Shown here one piece after another: positions 15,219 through 24,188 of a stretch of 64,000 nt of DNA. The notes below the pieces were generated by a model, which was given only the letters and a program-made list of their open reading frames with translations, was not told the DNA's origin and searched no databases. The stretch is from Candidatus Omnitrophota bacterium (GTDB taxonomy: Bacteria > Omnitrophota > Gorgyraeia > 2-01-FULL-45-10). The stretch covers positions 170,066 to 234,065 of the forward strand of contig JBAZKM010000002.1 in assembly GCA_041650805.1 (NCBI GenBank), written 5' to 3'. Position 1 is the stretch's first letter, and each line of letters opens with the position of its first letter. The translations under genes were made by a program, and so were the position numbers.

Positions 15219-17962
15219 TTCCCGCAGCACTTCTTATACTTCTTCCCGCTGCCGCACGGGCACGGGTCATTTCTTCCGACCTTCGGCGCTTCACGCTTAT
15301 ATGTGACCGCCGGCTCTTTCGGGAGCTGTCCCTCATAGGACGGTGCGCCGGACCCTGTCCGGTCCGGAGGCACATCCTGGAACTGCATCTTCTCCTCATG
15401 AAGAAGCTTTTGATGGGACATATCGAAGACGCCGGGCTCGCGATCTTCTTTTATCGCCTGTATCTTGAAGAGGTACTCGAGCGTCTCCTCCTTTATTCTG
15501 TCTATCATATCCATGAACATGGCGTACCCCTCATGCTGGTACTCTATGAGAGGGTCGCGCTGGCCGTACGCCCTGAGGCCTATGCCTTCCCTGAGGCTGT
15601 CCATCGCGTATAGGTGGTCCTTCCATCTGGAATCGACGACCTGCAGGAGGACCATCCTCTCCAGATATGACATCATCTCATTGCCAAGGGACTGCCGCTT
15701 CCTGTCGTAAACTTCCCTGAACTGCTTCAAAAGTTCTTCCCTGATATCGCCCCTGTTCATCTCGTCCAGCTTCACGCCTTTTATCTTCATGCCGAACCTG
15801 GACTCGAAATGCTGCAGGAGACCCTCGAAATCCCAGCTGTCGTAAGAGGCCTTCTCGTTAAGGTATGTATCGAGCAGGCCGTCCACCGTCTCTTCCATGA
15901 TCTCGTAAATATACTCTTTCAGCTCGCCGCCGAATAGTATCTTCTTCCGCTCATCGTAGATGACCTCCCGCTGCCTGTTCATGACATTATCGTAATCAAG
16001 GAGGTGTTTCCTTATCTCGAAGTTATGCTGTTCCACCCTCTTCTGGGCGGTCGAGATGGCCTTTGTGATGAACGGGTGCTGTATATCCTGCCCCTCCTCC
16101 ATGCCCAGCTTCTCCATTATGAGCTTTATCCGGTCTGAGCCGAATATCCTCATGAGGTCATCTTCCAGGGAGAGGTAGAACCTGCTGGAGCCGGGGTCCC
16201 CCTGCCGGCCGGACCGGCCGCGCAGCTGGTTATCTATACGGCGGGCCTCGTGGCGCTCGGTACCCACGATATGCAATCCGCCCATCGCGGCCACGCCTTC
16301 CCCTAGGACTATATCGGTCCCGCGGCCTGCCATATTGGTGGCGATGGTGACCGCATACTTCTGGCCGGCCTTGGCCACTATCTCCGCCTCCATCTCATGA
16401 TACTTAGCGTTCAGGACGTGGTGCGGCACCCCCATGCGTTTTAGGAGGTTAGACAATTGTTCGGATTTTTCTATAGAGATGGTGCCGACCAGCGCCGGCC
16501 TCCCCGCCGCGTTGAGCTCCGCGATCTCCTTGCATACGGCATTGAACTTTTCCCGCTCGGTCTTGTAGATGATGTCCGGATGGTTCGTCCGTATGAGGGG
16601 CCTGTTGGTCGGGATGACTACGACCTCCAGCGAATATATCTTCTGGAATTCCGCCGCTTCGGTCTCTGCCGTGCCCGTCATACCGGCCAGTTTTTTATAC
16701 ATCCTGAAGTAGTTCTGGAAGGTGATCGTGGCGAGCGTCTGGTTCTCCCGCTCTATCTTCACGCCCTCTTTCGCTTCCACCGCCTGGTGGAGACCGTCCG
16801 ACCAGCGCCTCCCCGGCATCAGCCGTCCCGTGAACTCGTCGACTATGACCACCTCATCGTCCTTTACGACATAGTCGACGTCGCGCTTGTAAAGGGCATG
16901 CGCCCGCACGGCCTGGCGTATGTGATGCTCCCATTCCGACTGCAGGTCATCGTAGAGGTTCTTGACCCCCAGCATCTCCTGGCACTTCATGACCCCTTCT
17001 TCCGTAAGGTTAACGGTATGGTTCTTCTCGTTCACCACATAGTCGATGCCCTTCTCGATGTCGAGCCCCTTGTATTTTGCCGCTATCTCTTCGCTGTCGG
17101 TGATCGTCTTGCCCCTGAGGCGCGGGACTATCTTATTTATGGTGTAATATTTATCGGTCGACTCTTCGGCGGGGCCGGATATGATGAGCGGCGTCCTCGA
17201 CTCGTCGACAAGGATCGAATCTACCTCATCGACAATGGCGTAGTTCAGGGGCTTCTGGACCATATCCTCTTTTCTGACCACCATATTGTCGCGCAGGTAG
17301 TCGAAACCGAATTCGTTGTTCGTGCCGTATGTCACGTCGCACCCGTATGCCTCCTGCCGCGACTTCTGGTCCATGTCATGCTGGATTACGCCTATGGTAA
17401 GCCCCAGGAATTCATATATCGGTCCCATCCAGGCCCTGTCCCTTTTGGCGAGGTAATCATTGACCGTCACCACATGTACGCCTTCGCCGGTCAGGGCATT
17501 AAGATATACCGGCAGGGTGCCCACAAGCGTCTTCCCCTCTCCGGTGGCCATCTCAGCTATCTTGCCCTGATGCAGTACGATACCACCCATGAGCTGGACA
17601 TCGAAGTGCCTCAGTTTTATGGTGCGCTTCGAGGCCTCCCGCACCACGGCGAACGCTTCGGGCAGGACACCCTCGAAGGTCCTGTTCCTGAGATCGCGGA
17701 GCTTCCTCTTCAGTCGCTCTTTTTCGTCGGGCGATGTGGAGCTCCTGAACAATTCCTCGAGCTCCCTTATCTGGTCGATGTGATCTTTCCTCTTCTCCGA
17801 TATCCTCTGCCTGAACTCGTCGGTCTTGGCGCGCAGCTCTGAGTCGGAAAGCTTGGATATCTCCGGCTCGAAGGAATTGATGACGTCGACGGTAGGCCGG
17901 AGCGTCCTCACCATCCTCTCGTTCTGCGTCCCGATTATCTTTTTCAGTATGTAGTTGAGCAT
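15215..17962 (-). CDS. secA: Preprotein translocase ATPase SecA
   Basis: 915 residues, full length. Walker A is MATGEGKT at about 138-145, Walker B IVDEVDSILVDE. The preprotein cross-linking domain, helicase motifs (GRGTDIVLG, RQGDPGSSRFYLS) and the C-terminal zinc-binding SEC-C motif CPCGSGKKYKKCC are all present. The zinc tail normally contacts SecB or phospholipid. Compared with E. coli SecA, Walker A is displaced by about 35 residues because of a charged helical insertion near residues 52-95. Downstream of prfB by 5 bp and overlapping lnt by 4 bp. It exports the many signal-peptide proteins of this window. Confidence 0.97.
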   Translation of the reverse strand: MLNYILKKIIGTQNERMVRTLRPTVDVINSFEPEISKLSDSELRAKTDEFRQRISEKRKDHIDQIRELEELFRSSTSPDEKERLKRKLRDLRNRTFEGVLPEAFAVVREASKRTIKLRHFDVQLMGGIVLHQGKIAEMATGEGKTLVGTLPVYLNALTGEGVHVVTVNDYLAKRDRAWMGPIYEFLGLTIGVIQHDMDQKSRQEAYGCDVTYGTNNEFGFDYLRDNMVVRKEDMVQKPLNYAIVDEVDSILVDESRTPLIISGPAEESTDKYYTINKIVPRLRGKTITDSEEIAAKYKGLDIEKGIDYVVNEKNHTVNLTEEGVMKCQEMLGVKNLYDDLQSEWEHHIRQAVRAHALYKRDVDYVVKDDEVVIVDEFTGRLMPGRRWSDGLHQAVEAKEGVKIERENQTLATITFQNYFRMYKKLAGMTGTAETEAAEFQKIYSLEVVVIPTNRPLIRTNHPDIIYKTEREKFNAVCKEIAELNAAGRPALVGTISIEKSEQLSNLLKRMGVPHHVLNAKYHEMEAEIVAKAGQKYAVTIATNMAGRGTDIVLGEGVAAMGGLHIVGTERHEARRIDNQLRGRSGRQGDPGSSRFYLSLEDDLMRIFGSDRIKLIMEKLGMEEGQDIQHPFITKAISTAQKRVEQHNFEIRKHLLDYDNVMNRQREVIYDERKKILFGGELKEYIYEIMEETVDGLLDTYLNEKASYDSWDFEGLLQHFESRFGMKIKGVKLDEMNRGDIREELLKQFREVYDRKRQSLGNEMMSYLERMVLLQVVDSRWKDHLYAMDSLREGIGLRAYGQRDPLIEYQHEGYAMFMDMIDRIKEETLEYLFKIQAIKEDREPGVFDMSHQKLLHEEKMQFQDVPPDRTGSGAPSYEGQLPKEPAVTYKREAPKVGRNDPCPCGSGKKYKKCCGK

Positions 17963-17967
17963 GAATT

Positions 17968-19105
17968 TTAACTTTGAGCTTTGGGCCGTGGGCTTTGGGC
18001 CGCGGGCTTTGGGCCCTGGGCCCTTTTCAGATACGCCTCTATAAGCTCGTCGAGCTTGCCCTCGAGCACCGCCGAGGCGTTCCCCGTCTCATAGTCGGTC
18101 CTGTGGTCTTTCACCATGGAATACGGGTGCAGGACATACGACCGTATCTGGCTTCCCCACGCGATCTCTTTCTTCGCGTCATATGCCTTCTCCAATTCTT
18201 TCGTCTTCCTGGAATGCTCCACTTCATAGAGTTTTGACGCCAGGAGCTTCAGAGCCATCGTCTTATTCTTGAACTGGGAACGCTCGTTCTGGCACTGCAC
18301 TATTATCCCTGTGGGCACGTGCGTGATCCGCACCGCCGAATCTGTCTTATTTACGTGCTGTCCGCCCTTCCCTCCCGCGCGATAGGTATCTATCTTAAGG
18401 TCCGCCTCTTTTATATCCACTTTTATATCGTCCGCGATCTCGGGTATGACATCGACCGAGGCAAATGAAGTATGGCGGCGTTTATTGGAATCGAAAGGCG
18501 AGATCCTTACCAGGCGGTGGACACCTGATTCCGACTTCAGATAACCGTACGCGTAATCGCCGCTCACCAGGACCGTGACGCTCTTTATCCCCGCCTCTTC
18601 ACCGACCAGCTGGTCGAGCCGGCTGATCACGTACCCCCTGCCCTCGGCCCAGAGCGTGTACATCCTGAGGAGCATGGCGGCCCAATCGCATGATTCGGTG
18701 CCGCCGGCGCCGGCGTTGATGCTGAGGATGGCGTTATTGCTGTCGCTCTCCCCGCCCAGCAGGCTCTTGAATTCTAGGCCGTCCAGTTCCTTTTTTAATC
18801 TTGCCAGGTCGGCATTGAAATGGCCGAGCGATTCGGTGTCCCCGGCTTCGGCTATGCCTACGATATCCTTTATGTCCTTCAGGCCGGCCTCTATCCTGCT
18901 GAACGGCTCGACCACCGCCTTGAGGCCCTTGAGCTCTCTTATTATCGTCTTTGAGCGCTCCTGGTCCTTCCAGAAGTCGGCCTTCGATATCTCGGCCTCG
19001 AGCGCCTTTATCCTTTCGACCTTTTGGCCGACATCAAAGATACCTCCGGAGGTCTTCCAGTTTCTCCTCGGCCGCTTTCATATCTTCACCCAGTTTCTCT
19101 ATCAT
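17968..19105 (-). CDS. prfB: Peptide chain release factor 2 with programmed +1 frameshift
   Basis: Two frames joined at 19034-19039. From the ATG at 19105, 23 codons run to CTT followed by an in-frame TGA; reading GAT from 19035 continues in the +1 frame for 355 residues. The frameshift signal is canonical: GGAGG, then TATCTTTGA. The body carries the RF2 stop-recognition region and the GGQ peptide-release loop (RAGGKGGQHVNK). RF2 reads UGA, so low RF2 raises frameshifting and its own synthesis. The last roughly 18 residues (after YLKRA) are encoded by a heptanucleotide array and extend the normal C-terminus. Has its own promoter at 19130-19158. Confidence 0.95.
17972..18023. repeat. Heptanucleotide array at the prfB 3' end, CTTTGGG family
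   Basis: Seven units of period 7: CTTTGAG, CTTTGGG, CCGTGGG, CTTTGGG, CCGCGGG, CTTTGGG, CCCTGGG. Read on the minus strand it gives the heptapeptide-periodic tail QGPKPAA-QSPRPKA-QS of RF2. Confidence 0.88.
19034..19049 (-). promoter_or_regulatory. Programmed +1 frameshift site of prfB
   Basis: Internal Shine-Dalgarno GGAGG (19047-19043), then TAT, then the slippery CTT (19039-19037) and stop TGA (19036-19034). Spacing is as in the classical RF2 autoregulation site. Confidence 0.95.
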
Positions 19106-19129
19106 ATTTTCCGGACCTTTCAACTAATG

Positions 19130-19158
19130 ATTATAACAGCGTATTCACAACCCGTCAA
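19130..19158 (-). promoter_or_regulatory. Promoter for prfB-secA-lnt inside the end of ogt
   Basis: TTGACG (19158-19153), 17-bp spacer, TATAAT (19135-19130). The -35 falls in the last codons of the upstream methyltransferase gene. Predicted start near 19123, 18 nt before the prfB ATG. Confidence 0.75.
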
Positions 19159-19453
19159 CGCCTTCGGACTTCAGCATCCTCCTCTTCGCTGATGTGCCGC
19201 GCGCGTATCCTCCTATGGATCCGTCCGACTTTATGACACGGTGGCAGGGTATGATATCCGTGTATCTATTCTTATTCAGGGCATTGCCAACTGCGCGGCA
19301 TGCCTTCGGGCTCCCGGCCATCCGCGCGACCCACGCGTAAGAACGGACCTCCCCGCGCGGTATGCCGCTGACCGCTTCATATACCCGCCTTTCGAAGACG
19401 CTCAGGGAACTATCTTTTAAAATAGCCGACGATGTTACGCGCCGTCTTTTCAT
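19145..19453 (-). CDS. ogt: Methylated-DNA--protein cysteine methyltransferase (single-domain)
   Basis: 102 residues, only the DNA-binding/active-site domain of the AGT family. It contains the helix-turn-helix arginine region (SPKACRAVGNALNKNR) and the acceptor motif IPCHRVI with Cys intact, so it should directly reverse O6-alkylguanine rather than be an alkyltransferase-like (ATL) protein. The ATG is backed by GGAGGG and lies 44 bp inside the 3' end of uvrC, coupling two DNA-repair genes. Confidence 0.88.
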   Translation of the reverse strand: MKRRRVTSSAILKDSSLSVFERRVYEAVSGIPRGEVRSYAWVARMAGSPKACRAVGNALNKNRYTDIIPCHRVIKSDGSIGGYARGTSAKRRMLKSEGVDGL

Positions 19454-20813
19454 CTATCCCTCCTTCGGCCTTAAGCTCATCGAGCCCGGCCTCCCGTATC
19501 TTATCGACCGAACCGAACCGGTTGAGCAGGGAGCGCCTGCGCTTGGGCCCGACCCCCTTTATCCGGTCCAGCTCCGAACTTTCGACTTTTTTCGACAGCA
19601 GCTTCTTATGGTAAGCTATGGCGAACCTGTGCGCCTCGTCACGTATCCTCTGCACCAGGTGCATGGCCTTTGACTCCTTCGGCAGCACTATAGGATCTTT
19701 CTTATCGGGCGTGTAGATGCGCTCGAACTCTTTCGCTATCCCTATAACGGCAAGTCCGCCCAGGCCCATCCTGCCGAGCTCATCCGTTGCGACGCCGAGG
19801 TGGCCCTTTCCCCCGTCTATCACGACAAGGTCGGGCAGGCTTCTTTTCTCCTCCAGCATACGTCTGTACCTGCGCCGCACCAGCTCCCTCATCATGCTGT
19901 AATCGTCAACACCGGAGACGGTCTTTATCCTGAAGTGCCGGTACTCGCTCTTCCTGGGCCTCCCCTTATAAAAAGATATCATCGAGCCGACGGCCTCCCG
20001 GCCCATCGTATTGGATACGTCGAACGCCTCTATCACCTCTATCCTCTTATCCATCCCTATGACCCTGCCGAGCTCATCAAGCTCATCGCGCGTGGTGTAA
20101 CTTACGCCATTCTCCCTGAAAGTGCTTAGCGCCTCTATCCTGTCCCTCAGGCGCGCCGCCTTCTCAAAGTCCTGTGATCCGGAGGCCTTCGCCATCTTTG
20201 CCGAAATGAAGGCCACCAGTTCCGAACTCTTCCCGTCCAGGAATAGTTCGAGCTCACGCACCACATCTTTGTAGTCAGCCTCTTCTACCTTGCCGGCGCA
20301 CGGGCCCGGGCACTGTTTTAAATGGTAGTTCAGGCATACCCTTTTAGGCATAGCCCGGCAGGTCCGTAACGGAAATAGCCTGCGCAGGATCGAGACGGCC
20401 TCTCTCAGGAGCGTGGCGTCCGTATAAGGCCCGTAATAAAGGGCCCCGTCATCTTTCCTCTGGCGCGTTATCAGCAGGCGCGGGAACTTCTCGTTCACGG
20501 TCAGCTTCAGCATGGGATAGCTCTTCCCGTCCTTGAGCGCGACATTATATCTGGGAGAGAGCTGCTTTATGAGCCCATTCTCATATATCAGCGCCTCCGC
20601 CTCCGTAGCGGTGGGTATATAAGCTATATCCCTGATTTTTTCCACAAGCGCTTCGATCCGGCCGGCGAGCCGCCGGTTCTGATAGAAGTAGCTCGATGCG
20701 CGCTTGCGCAGGTTAAGCGCCTTGCCCACATAGAGGACGGCCCCGGCCTCATCCTTCATCAGGTAGACGCCGGGAGACGCCGGGAGATCTTTTATCTTCT
20801 CTTTGATATCCAT
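19410..20813 (-). CDS. uvrC: Excinuclease ABC subunit C, compact form
   Basis: 467 residues against about 600 in E. coli. The GIY-YIG nuclease starts the protein (PGVYLMKDEAGAVLYVGKA). A Cys-rich CLNYHLKQCPGPCAG segment follows, then the UVR motif (FEKAARLRDRIEAL), an RNase H-like nuclease domain (EAFDVSN, VVIDGGKGHL, DEAHRFA) and tandem helix-hairpin-helix motifs (IKGVGPKRRRSLL). The segment normally linking UVR to the RNase H-like domain, roughly 110-140 residues, is missing while catalytic residues are kept. Starts 22 bp inside murJ. Incises both sides of bulky DNA lesions with UvrAB. Confidence 0.93.
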   Translation of the reverse strand: MDIKEKIKDLPASPGVYLMKDEAGAVLYVGKALNLRKRASSYFYQNRRLAGRIEALVEKIRDIAYIPTATEAEALIYENGLIKQLSPRYNVALKDGKSYPMLKLTVNEKFPRLLITRQRKDDGALYYGPYTDATLLREAVSILRRLFPLRTCRAMPKRVCLNYHLKQCPGPCAGKVEEADYKDVVRELELFLDGKSSELVAFISAKMAKASGSQDFEKAARLRDRIEALSTFRENGVSYTTRDELDELGRVIGMDKRIEVIEAFDVSNTMGREAVGSMISFYKGRPRKSEYRHFRIKTVSGVDDYSMMRELVRRRYRRMLEEKRSLPDLVVIDGGKGHLGVATDELGRMGLGGLAVIGIAKEFERIYTPDKKDPIVLPKESKAMHLVQRIRDEAHRFAIAYHKKLLSKKVESSELDRIKGVGPKRRRSLLNRFGSVDKIREAGLDELKAEGGIDEKTARNIVGYFKR

Positions 20814-22330
20814 CCGAGAAAGCCCTTCAACTCTTTTACGCCGAAGAGGAATGAGGCCAGGAAGAAGACGCCTGTACCTAGAAATATGGCGGCGAAAAGC
20901 GTCCTGGCATCAACGGCATGGGAAGACCTCAGTATGATCACAAGCGCCATCCCCATCGCGACGCTGGAGGCCAGCACCCTGACGAAAGAATCGGTTATGG
21001 CCCGGGTGCCCAGCGCGCCTATCCGCCTCTTCAGGATGATATAGAGGCACAGGAAATTGAATGTGGCCGATATGGAGGTCGCAAGGGCCACCCCGCCCAA
21101 TTTCAGGGGCCACATGAGTATCAGGTTAAGGATGACGTTCAGGATGACGGAGGCGAACGCCGTCTTCACCGGGGTCATCGTATCGTGCATCGAATAGAAG
21201 CAGGAGACGAGCAGCTTTACGCCGCCGTATGCGCAGAGGCCGAAAGAATAGAAGAAGAGGGCATCCTGTGTGATGGCGGTAGAGTATGAGGTGAACTCCC
21301 CCCTTTCAAAAAGGATCCTTATGATAGGCGTCCCCAGTATGGCCAGGCCGAAACTTGCCGGTATCATGATGAAGAAGACGCTCCGGAGCGAGAACGAAAG
21401 CGTCTCTTTCATCCTGTCGATATCGCCGAGGGCGAACTCCTGGCTCATCCTGGGCAGGGCCGCCTGCGCCATGGCGAGGCCGAATATCGCAAGAGGGAAC
21501 TGCACCAACCGGTTAGCGTAGTATAGAGCGGCCACTCCGCCTGTGCCCACTATCCAGGCAAGCGAGGCCACTATCGTATCTACAAAGATATTTATCTGAT
21601 AGACTGCCGACCCCATGACGCGGGGAACCAGCAATATACCTATCTTCTTCACCGCCGGGTGGCTGAACCCGTCCCTGAAATTGACGGTCATCCCGTATTT
21701 AAGCATGGAAGGTATATTCAGGGCGAGCTGCAGGGCCCCTCCTGCCAGGACGCCTATGACGAGACCGAATACGCCTATCCTTGGGCAGAGCCATAGAGCC
21801 GAGGCGATCATGGCCATATTCATAACGGACGGCCCGAACGCCGGGCTCCAGAAGTGCTTCAGGGTATTGAGTACCCCCATCGCGTACGCGGTCAACCCTA
21901 TGAGGACCAGGTAGGGAAATATGACCCTATTGAGGGTTATCGTCAGCTCCAGCGCCTCCGGTTCCCTCATAAATCCGGGCGCTATGAGGCGCACTATCAG
22001 AGGAGAGGCCAGGACACCGGCTGCGGTGATGGCTATAAGCACTACGCTCATTATATTGAAGAGGATGCGGGATATGCGCAGGAACTCCTCTTCTCCCCTT
22101 TGCGTGCGGTATTCCGTCAGCACCGGGACTATGGCAGAGTTGGTGGCGCCTTCGCCGACAAGGTCCCTTAGGCTGTTCGGGATCCTGAACGCCACGACGA
22201 ACGCCTGTGCCGCCAGGCTCGTCCCGAAAAAATTGGCTATGACTATGTCCCTGATGAAGCCCAGCACCCTGCTTATTGCCGTAGCTATCCCTATCACACC
22301 TGTCGATCTCACAAGACCACGTTTGCTCAT
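20792..22330 (-). CDS. murJ: Lipid II flippase MurJ (MviN)
   Basis: 512 residues with about 13-14 hydrophobic helices and the MurJ opening GVIGIATAISRVLGFIRDIVIANFFG. Internal helices include ALPRMSQEFA and FYSMHDTMTPVKTA. It flips the peptidoglycan precursor across the inner membrane. First gene of the run towards lnt, divergent from rpsT with 98 bp between them. No strong -10/-35 pair was seen on its own side. Confidence 0.94.
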   Translation of the reverse strand: MSKRGLVRSTGVIGIATAISRVLGFIRDIVIANFFGTSLAAQAFVVAFRIPNSLRDLVGEGATNSAIVPVLTEYRTQRGEEEFLRISRILFNIMSVVLIAITAAGVLASPLIVRLIAPGFMREPEALELTITLNRVIFPYLVLIGLTAYAMGVLNTLKHFWSPAFGPSVMNMAMIASALWLCPRIGVFGLVIGVLAGGALQLALNIPSMLKYGMTVNFRDGFSHPAVKKIGILLVPRVMGSAVYQINIFVDTIVASLAWIVGTGGVAALYYANRLVQFPLAIFGLAMAQAALPRMSQEFALGDIDRMKETLSFSLRSVFFIMIPASFGLAILGTPIIRILFERGEFTSYSTAITQDALFFYSFGLCAYGGVKLLVSCFYSMHDTMTPVKTAFASVILNVILNLILMWPLKLGGVALATSISATFNFLCLYIILKRRIGALGTRAITDSFVRVLASSVAMGMALVIILRSSHAVDARTLFAAIFLGTGVFFLASFLFGVKELKGFLGWISKRR

Positions 22331-22342
22331 ATATCAAAACCC

Positions 22343-22371
22343 TTGACAAAAATATCTATATTTGTTATAGT
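22343..22371 (+). promoter_or_regulatory. Promoter of rpsT
   Basis: TTGACA (22343-22348), 17-bp spacer, TATAGT (22366-22371), about 50 nt upstream of the start codon. Confidence 0.8.
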
Positions 22372-22428
22372 CATCTTCCGTATTTAGAAGATCGATGACG
22401 CTTATACATCCGAACAACGGAGGATAAA

Positions 22429-22698
22429 TTGCCCAGAGAGAAGACCGCTTATAAAGAACTGCGAAAAGCCAGGGGGAAGCACTTTAAGAACGTCTCGACG
22501 ATATCCGAGCTTCACACCCTTACCAAAAAATTCGAAAAACTCATCTCAGGAAAGAAGACGGATGAGGCGAAGGCAGCTATCAAGATGCTTGTATCGAAGA
22601 TCAGCAGGGCCGCTTCCAAAGGCGTGATCCATAAGAACGCCGCATCCAGGAAGGTTTCCCGCCTTTCAAAGAGATTATCTTCGCTCGCCAAGGCATAA
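22429..22698 (+). CDS. rpsT: 30S ribosomal protein S20
   Basis: 89 residues, basic and helical, with the S20 pattern (KTAYKELRKARG, then VSKISRAASKGVIHKNAASRKVSRLSKRL). Start codon is TTG, 5 nt after GGAGG; this rare start is typical of S20 genes and is tied to autoregulated translation. The only plus-strand gene right of 12.7 kb. Its last 24 bp overlap the end of holA on the other strand. Confidence 0.95.
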   Translation: MPREKTAYKELRKARGKHFKNVSTISELHTLTKKFEKLISGKKTDEAKAAIKMLVSKISRAASKGVIHKNAASRKVSRLSKRLSSLAKA

Positions 22699-23643
22699 CC
22701 GCATAATACCGAATTCAAGGATGAGCGCGGGGTCGAATTTCGTCCTCTTTACGTCCAGGTCCGCTTCCAGAAGTATCCCCATCTTTGACTCTATCGTCTT
22801 TATATCGAAGGCCTTTACCTGTTTAAGGAACTGTGCCGCATTTTTCCGGTTCACACCGGCCTCGTAGGCGAGAGAGGACCCGTCCAGCCCCCCGGCCTGA
22901 AGTAATTTCCCTTTCAAAAGACGCTTGAAATGCCAGGCGAGTATCCCTATTATCTCCTGCACCTTCTTCCCGCCGTTCATAAGGTCATACGATATCTCCA
23001 GGGCCCTGTCGGTATCGCTATCCCCTATGGCCTCGGCTATCTCGAACGCGGATGAGGCCATGCTCCTGCCTACCAGCTCTTCCACGTCCCCGGCGGTTAT
23101 CTCGCTCCTCCGGCCGGTGTACAGGGACAACTTTTCCATCTCGCTGTCCAGCGACAGGAGGTCATTCCCCTTAAGCTCCTTCAGGATCTCGATCGCCTCC
23201 CTGTGCATCTCCTTGCCCAGGGAGGATGCGCGGCGTTTAAGCCATGAGAAAAGCTCTTCGTCCGTCAATTCATCGAACCTCATGACGGTGCCGAGGCCTT
23301 TCGCGGAAGGGAAGTCCTTCAGTATGGAGCCGCTGGCCGAATCGACCGCAAAGTACGCGGATCTCGACGGTTTCTTGAAATATTCTATCAGGCGGGACCT
23401 GTCCTCTTTCGGAAGATCGTCAAAACCCTTTATGACCAGGAGGCGTTTCGATGAAAAGAAAGGAAGGGTAGCTGCATATTCGATGATCGCTGCGGCGCCT
23501 GTCTCGCCGCCGTAAAATATCTTATAGTCCAGCGCTTCCGAAGGACCGGAGAAGAGCGAATCCTTCAACTTCTTCAGCGCGCGCTCTTTGAGATACTCCT
23601 CTTTCCCGATGAATAAAAAGACCGAAGAATTTGAGCTCACCAT
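22675..23643 (-). CDS. holA: DNA polymerase III delta subunit
   Basis: 322 residues. The N-terminal AAA+-like domain has FLFIGKEEYLKERALKKLKD and later LLVIKGFDDLPKEDRSRLIEYFKKP, then the lid (ILKELKGNDLLSLDSEMEKLSLY) and a helical collar domain. HolA opens the sliding clamp within the clamp loader. In bacteria it commonly follows lptE and lies next to rpsT, exactly as here. ATG overlaps the lptE stop by 7 bp. Confidence 0.92.
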   Translation of the reverse strand: MVSSNSSVFLFIGKEEYLKERALKKLKDSLFSGPSEALDYKIFYGGETGAAAIIEYAATLPFFSSKRLLVIKGFDDLPKEDRSRLIEYFKKPSRSAYFAVDSASGSILKDFPSAKGLGTVMRFDELTDEELFSWLKRRASSLGKEMHREAIEILKELKGNDLLSLDSEMEKLSLYTGRRSEITAGDVEELVGRSMASSAFEIAEAIGDSDTDRALEISYDLMNGGKKVQEIIGILAWHFKRLLKGKLLQAGGLDGSSLAYEAGVNRKNAAQFLKQVKAFDIKTIESKMGILLEADLDVKRTKFDPALILEFGIMRLCLGERR

Positions 23644-24188
23644 CCCTCAACGGTTCTCTCCACAATACGCCGCGCCAGATCTTTTGTCGCTTCGTTTATC
23701 GACGAATCCTCGCTCCTGGCGAGCGATCCGGACGTCCTGTACGTCGTCTCTCCGGAGAAGGCCTTCTCCTCCCACACGGTCTTCCCGTCCTTCGAGTCCG
23801 TAAGCTTCATGTTAACGGTCAGGACGATGCGGTACTCTTCAACGTTGTCATTGGCGTCATACCGCAGGGCCTCCCTCCTGAAGTCGAGGAGCTCTCCCTT
23901 CAGGATGATATCGGCGCCTTCGTCGTTCCTTATCTTAAGGTTCCCGTCCAGGAGGAACCTGTCTATCACGGCCTTGGTTATGTCCCGCTCCATCCCCGGC
24001 TTGTATCCGCGATACATCCTCACATCGCTCTGCTCATCCGTTATGCGTATGCTGTTCTTGAAATTCTCCACGTAGATAGTTTTAAACTCCGACGGGAGGA
24101 GCGACCTCGTGGTATAACCGCACCCGGATACAAACAACGCAAGGATGAAAGCTACGGTTAAAAAAGATCCCTTCAAAAGATCCATCAT
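23637..24188 (-). CDS. lptE: LPS-assembly lipoprotein LptE
   Basis: 183 residues. Signal peptide with lipobox ALFVSGCGY (Cys about residue 22), then the LptE-family opening TRSLLPSEFKTIYVENFKN. Later RYDANDNVEEYRIVLTVNMKL fits the alternating alpha/beta layout. LptE plugs the LptD barrel that inserts lipopolysaccharide into the outer membrane. Overlaps the upstream TPR gene by 4 bp and holA by 7 bp. Confidence 0.85.
   Translation of the reverse strand: MMDLLKGSFLTVAFILALFVSGCGYTTRSLLPSEFKTIYVENFKNSIRITDEQSDVRMYRGYKPGMERDITKAVIDRFLLDGNLKIRNDEGADIILKGELLDFRREALRYDANDNVEEYRIVLTVNMKLTDSKDGKTVWEEKAFSGETTYRTSGSLARSEDSSINEATKDLARRIVERTVEGW

Noticed and set aside
16457..17842. 461-codon open frame on the plus strand
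   Set aside because: Antisense shadow of secA with no recognisable domain.
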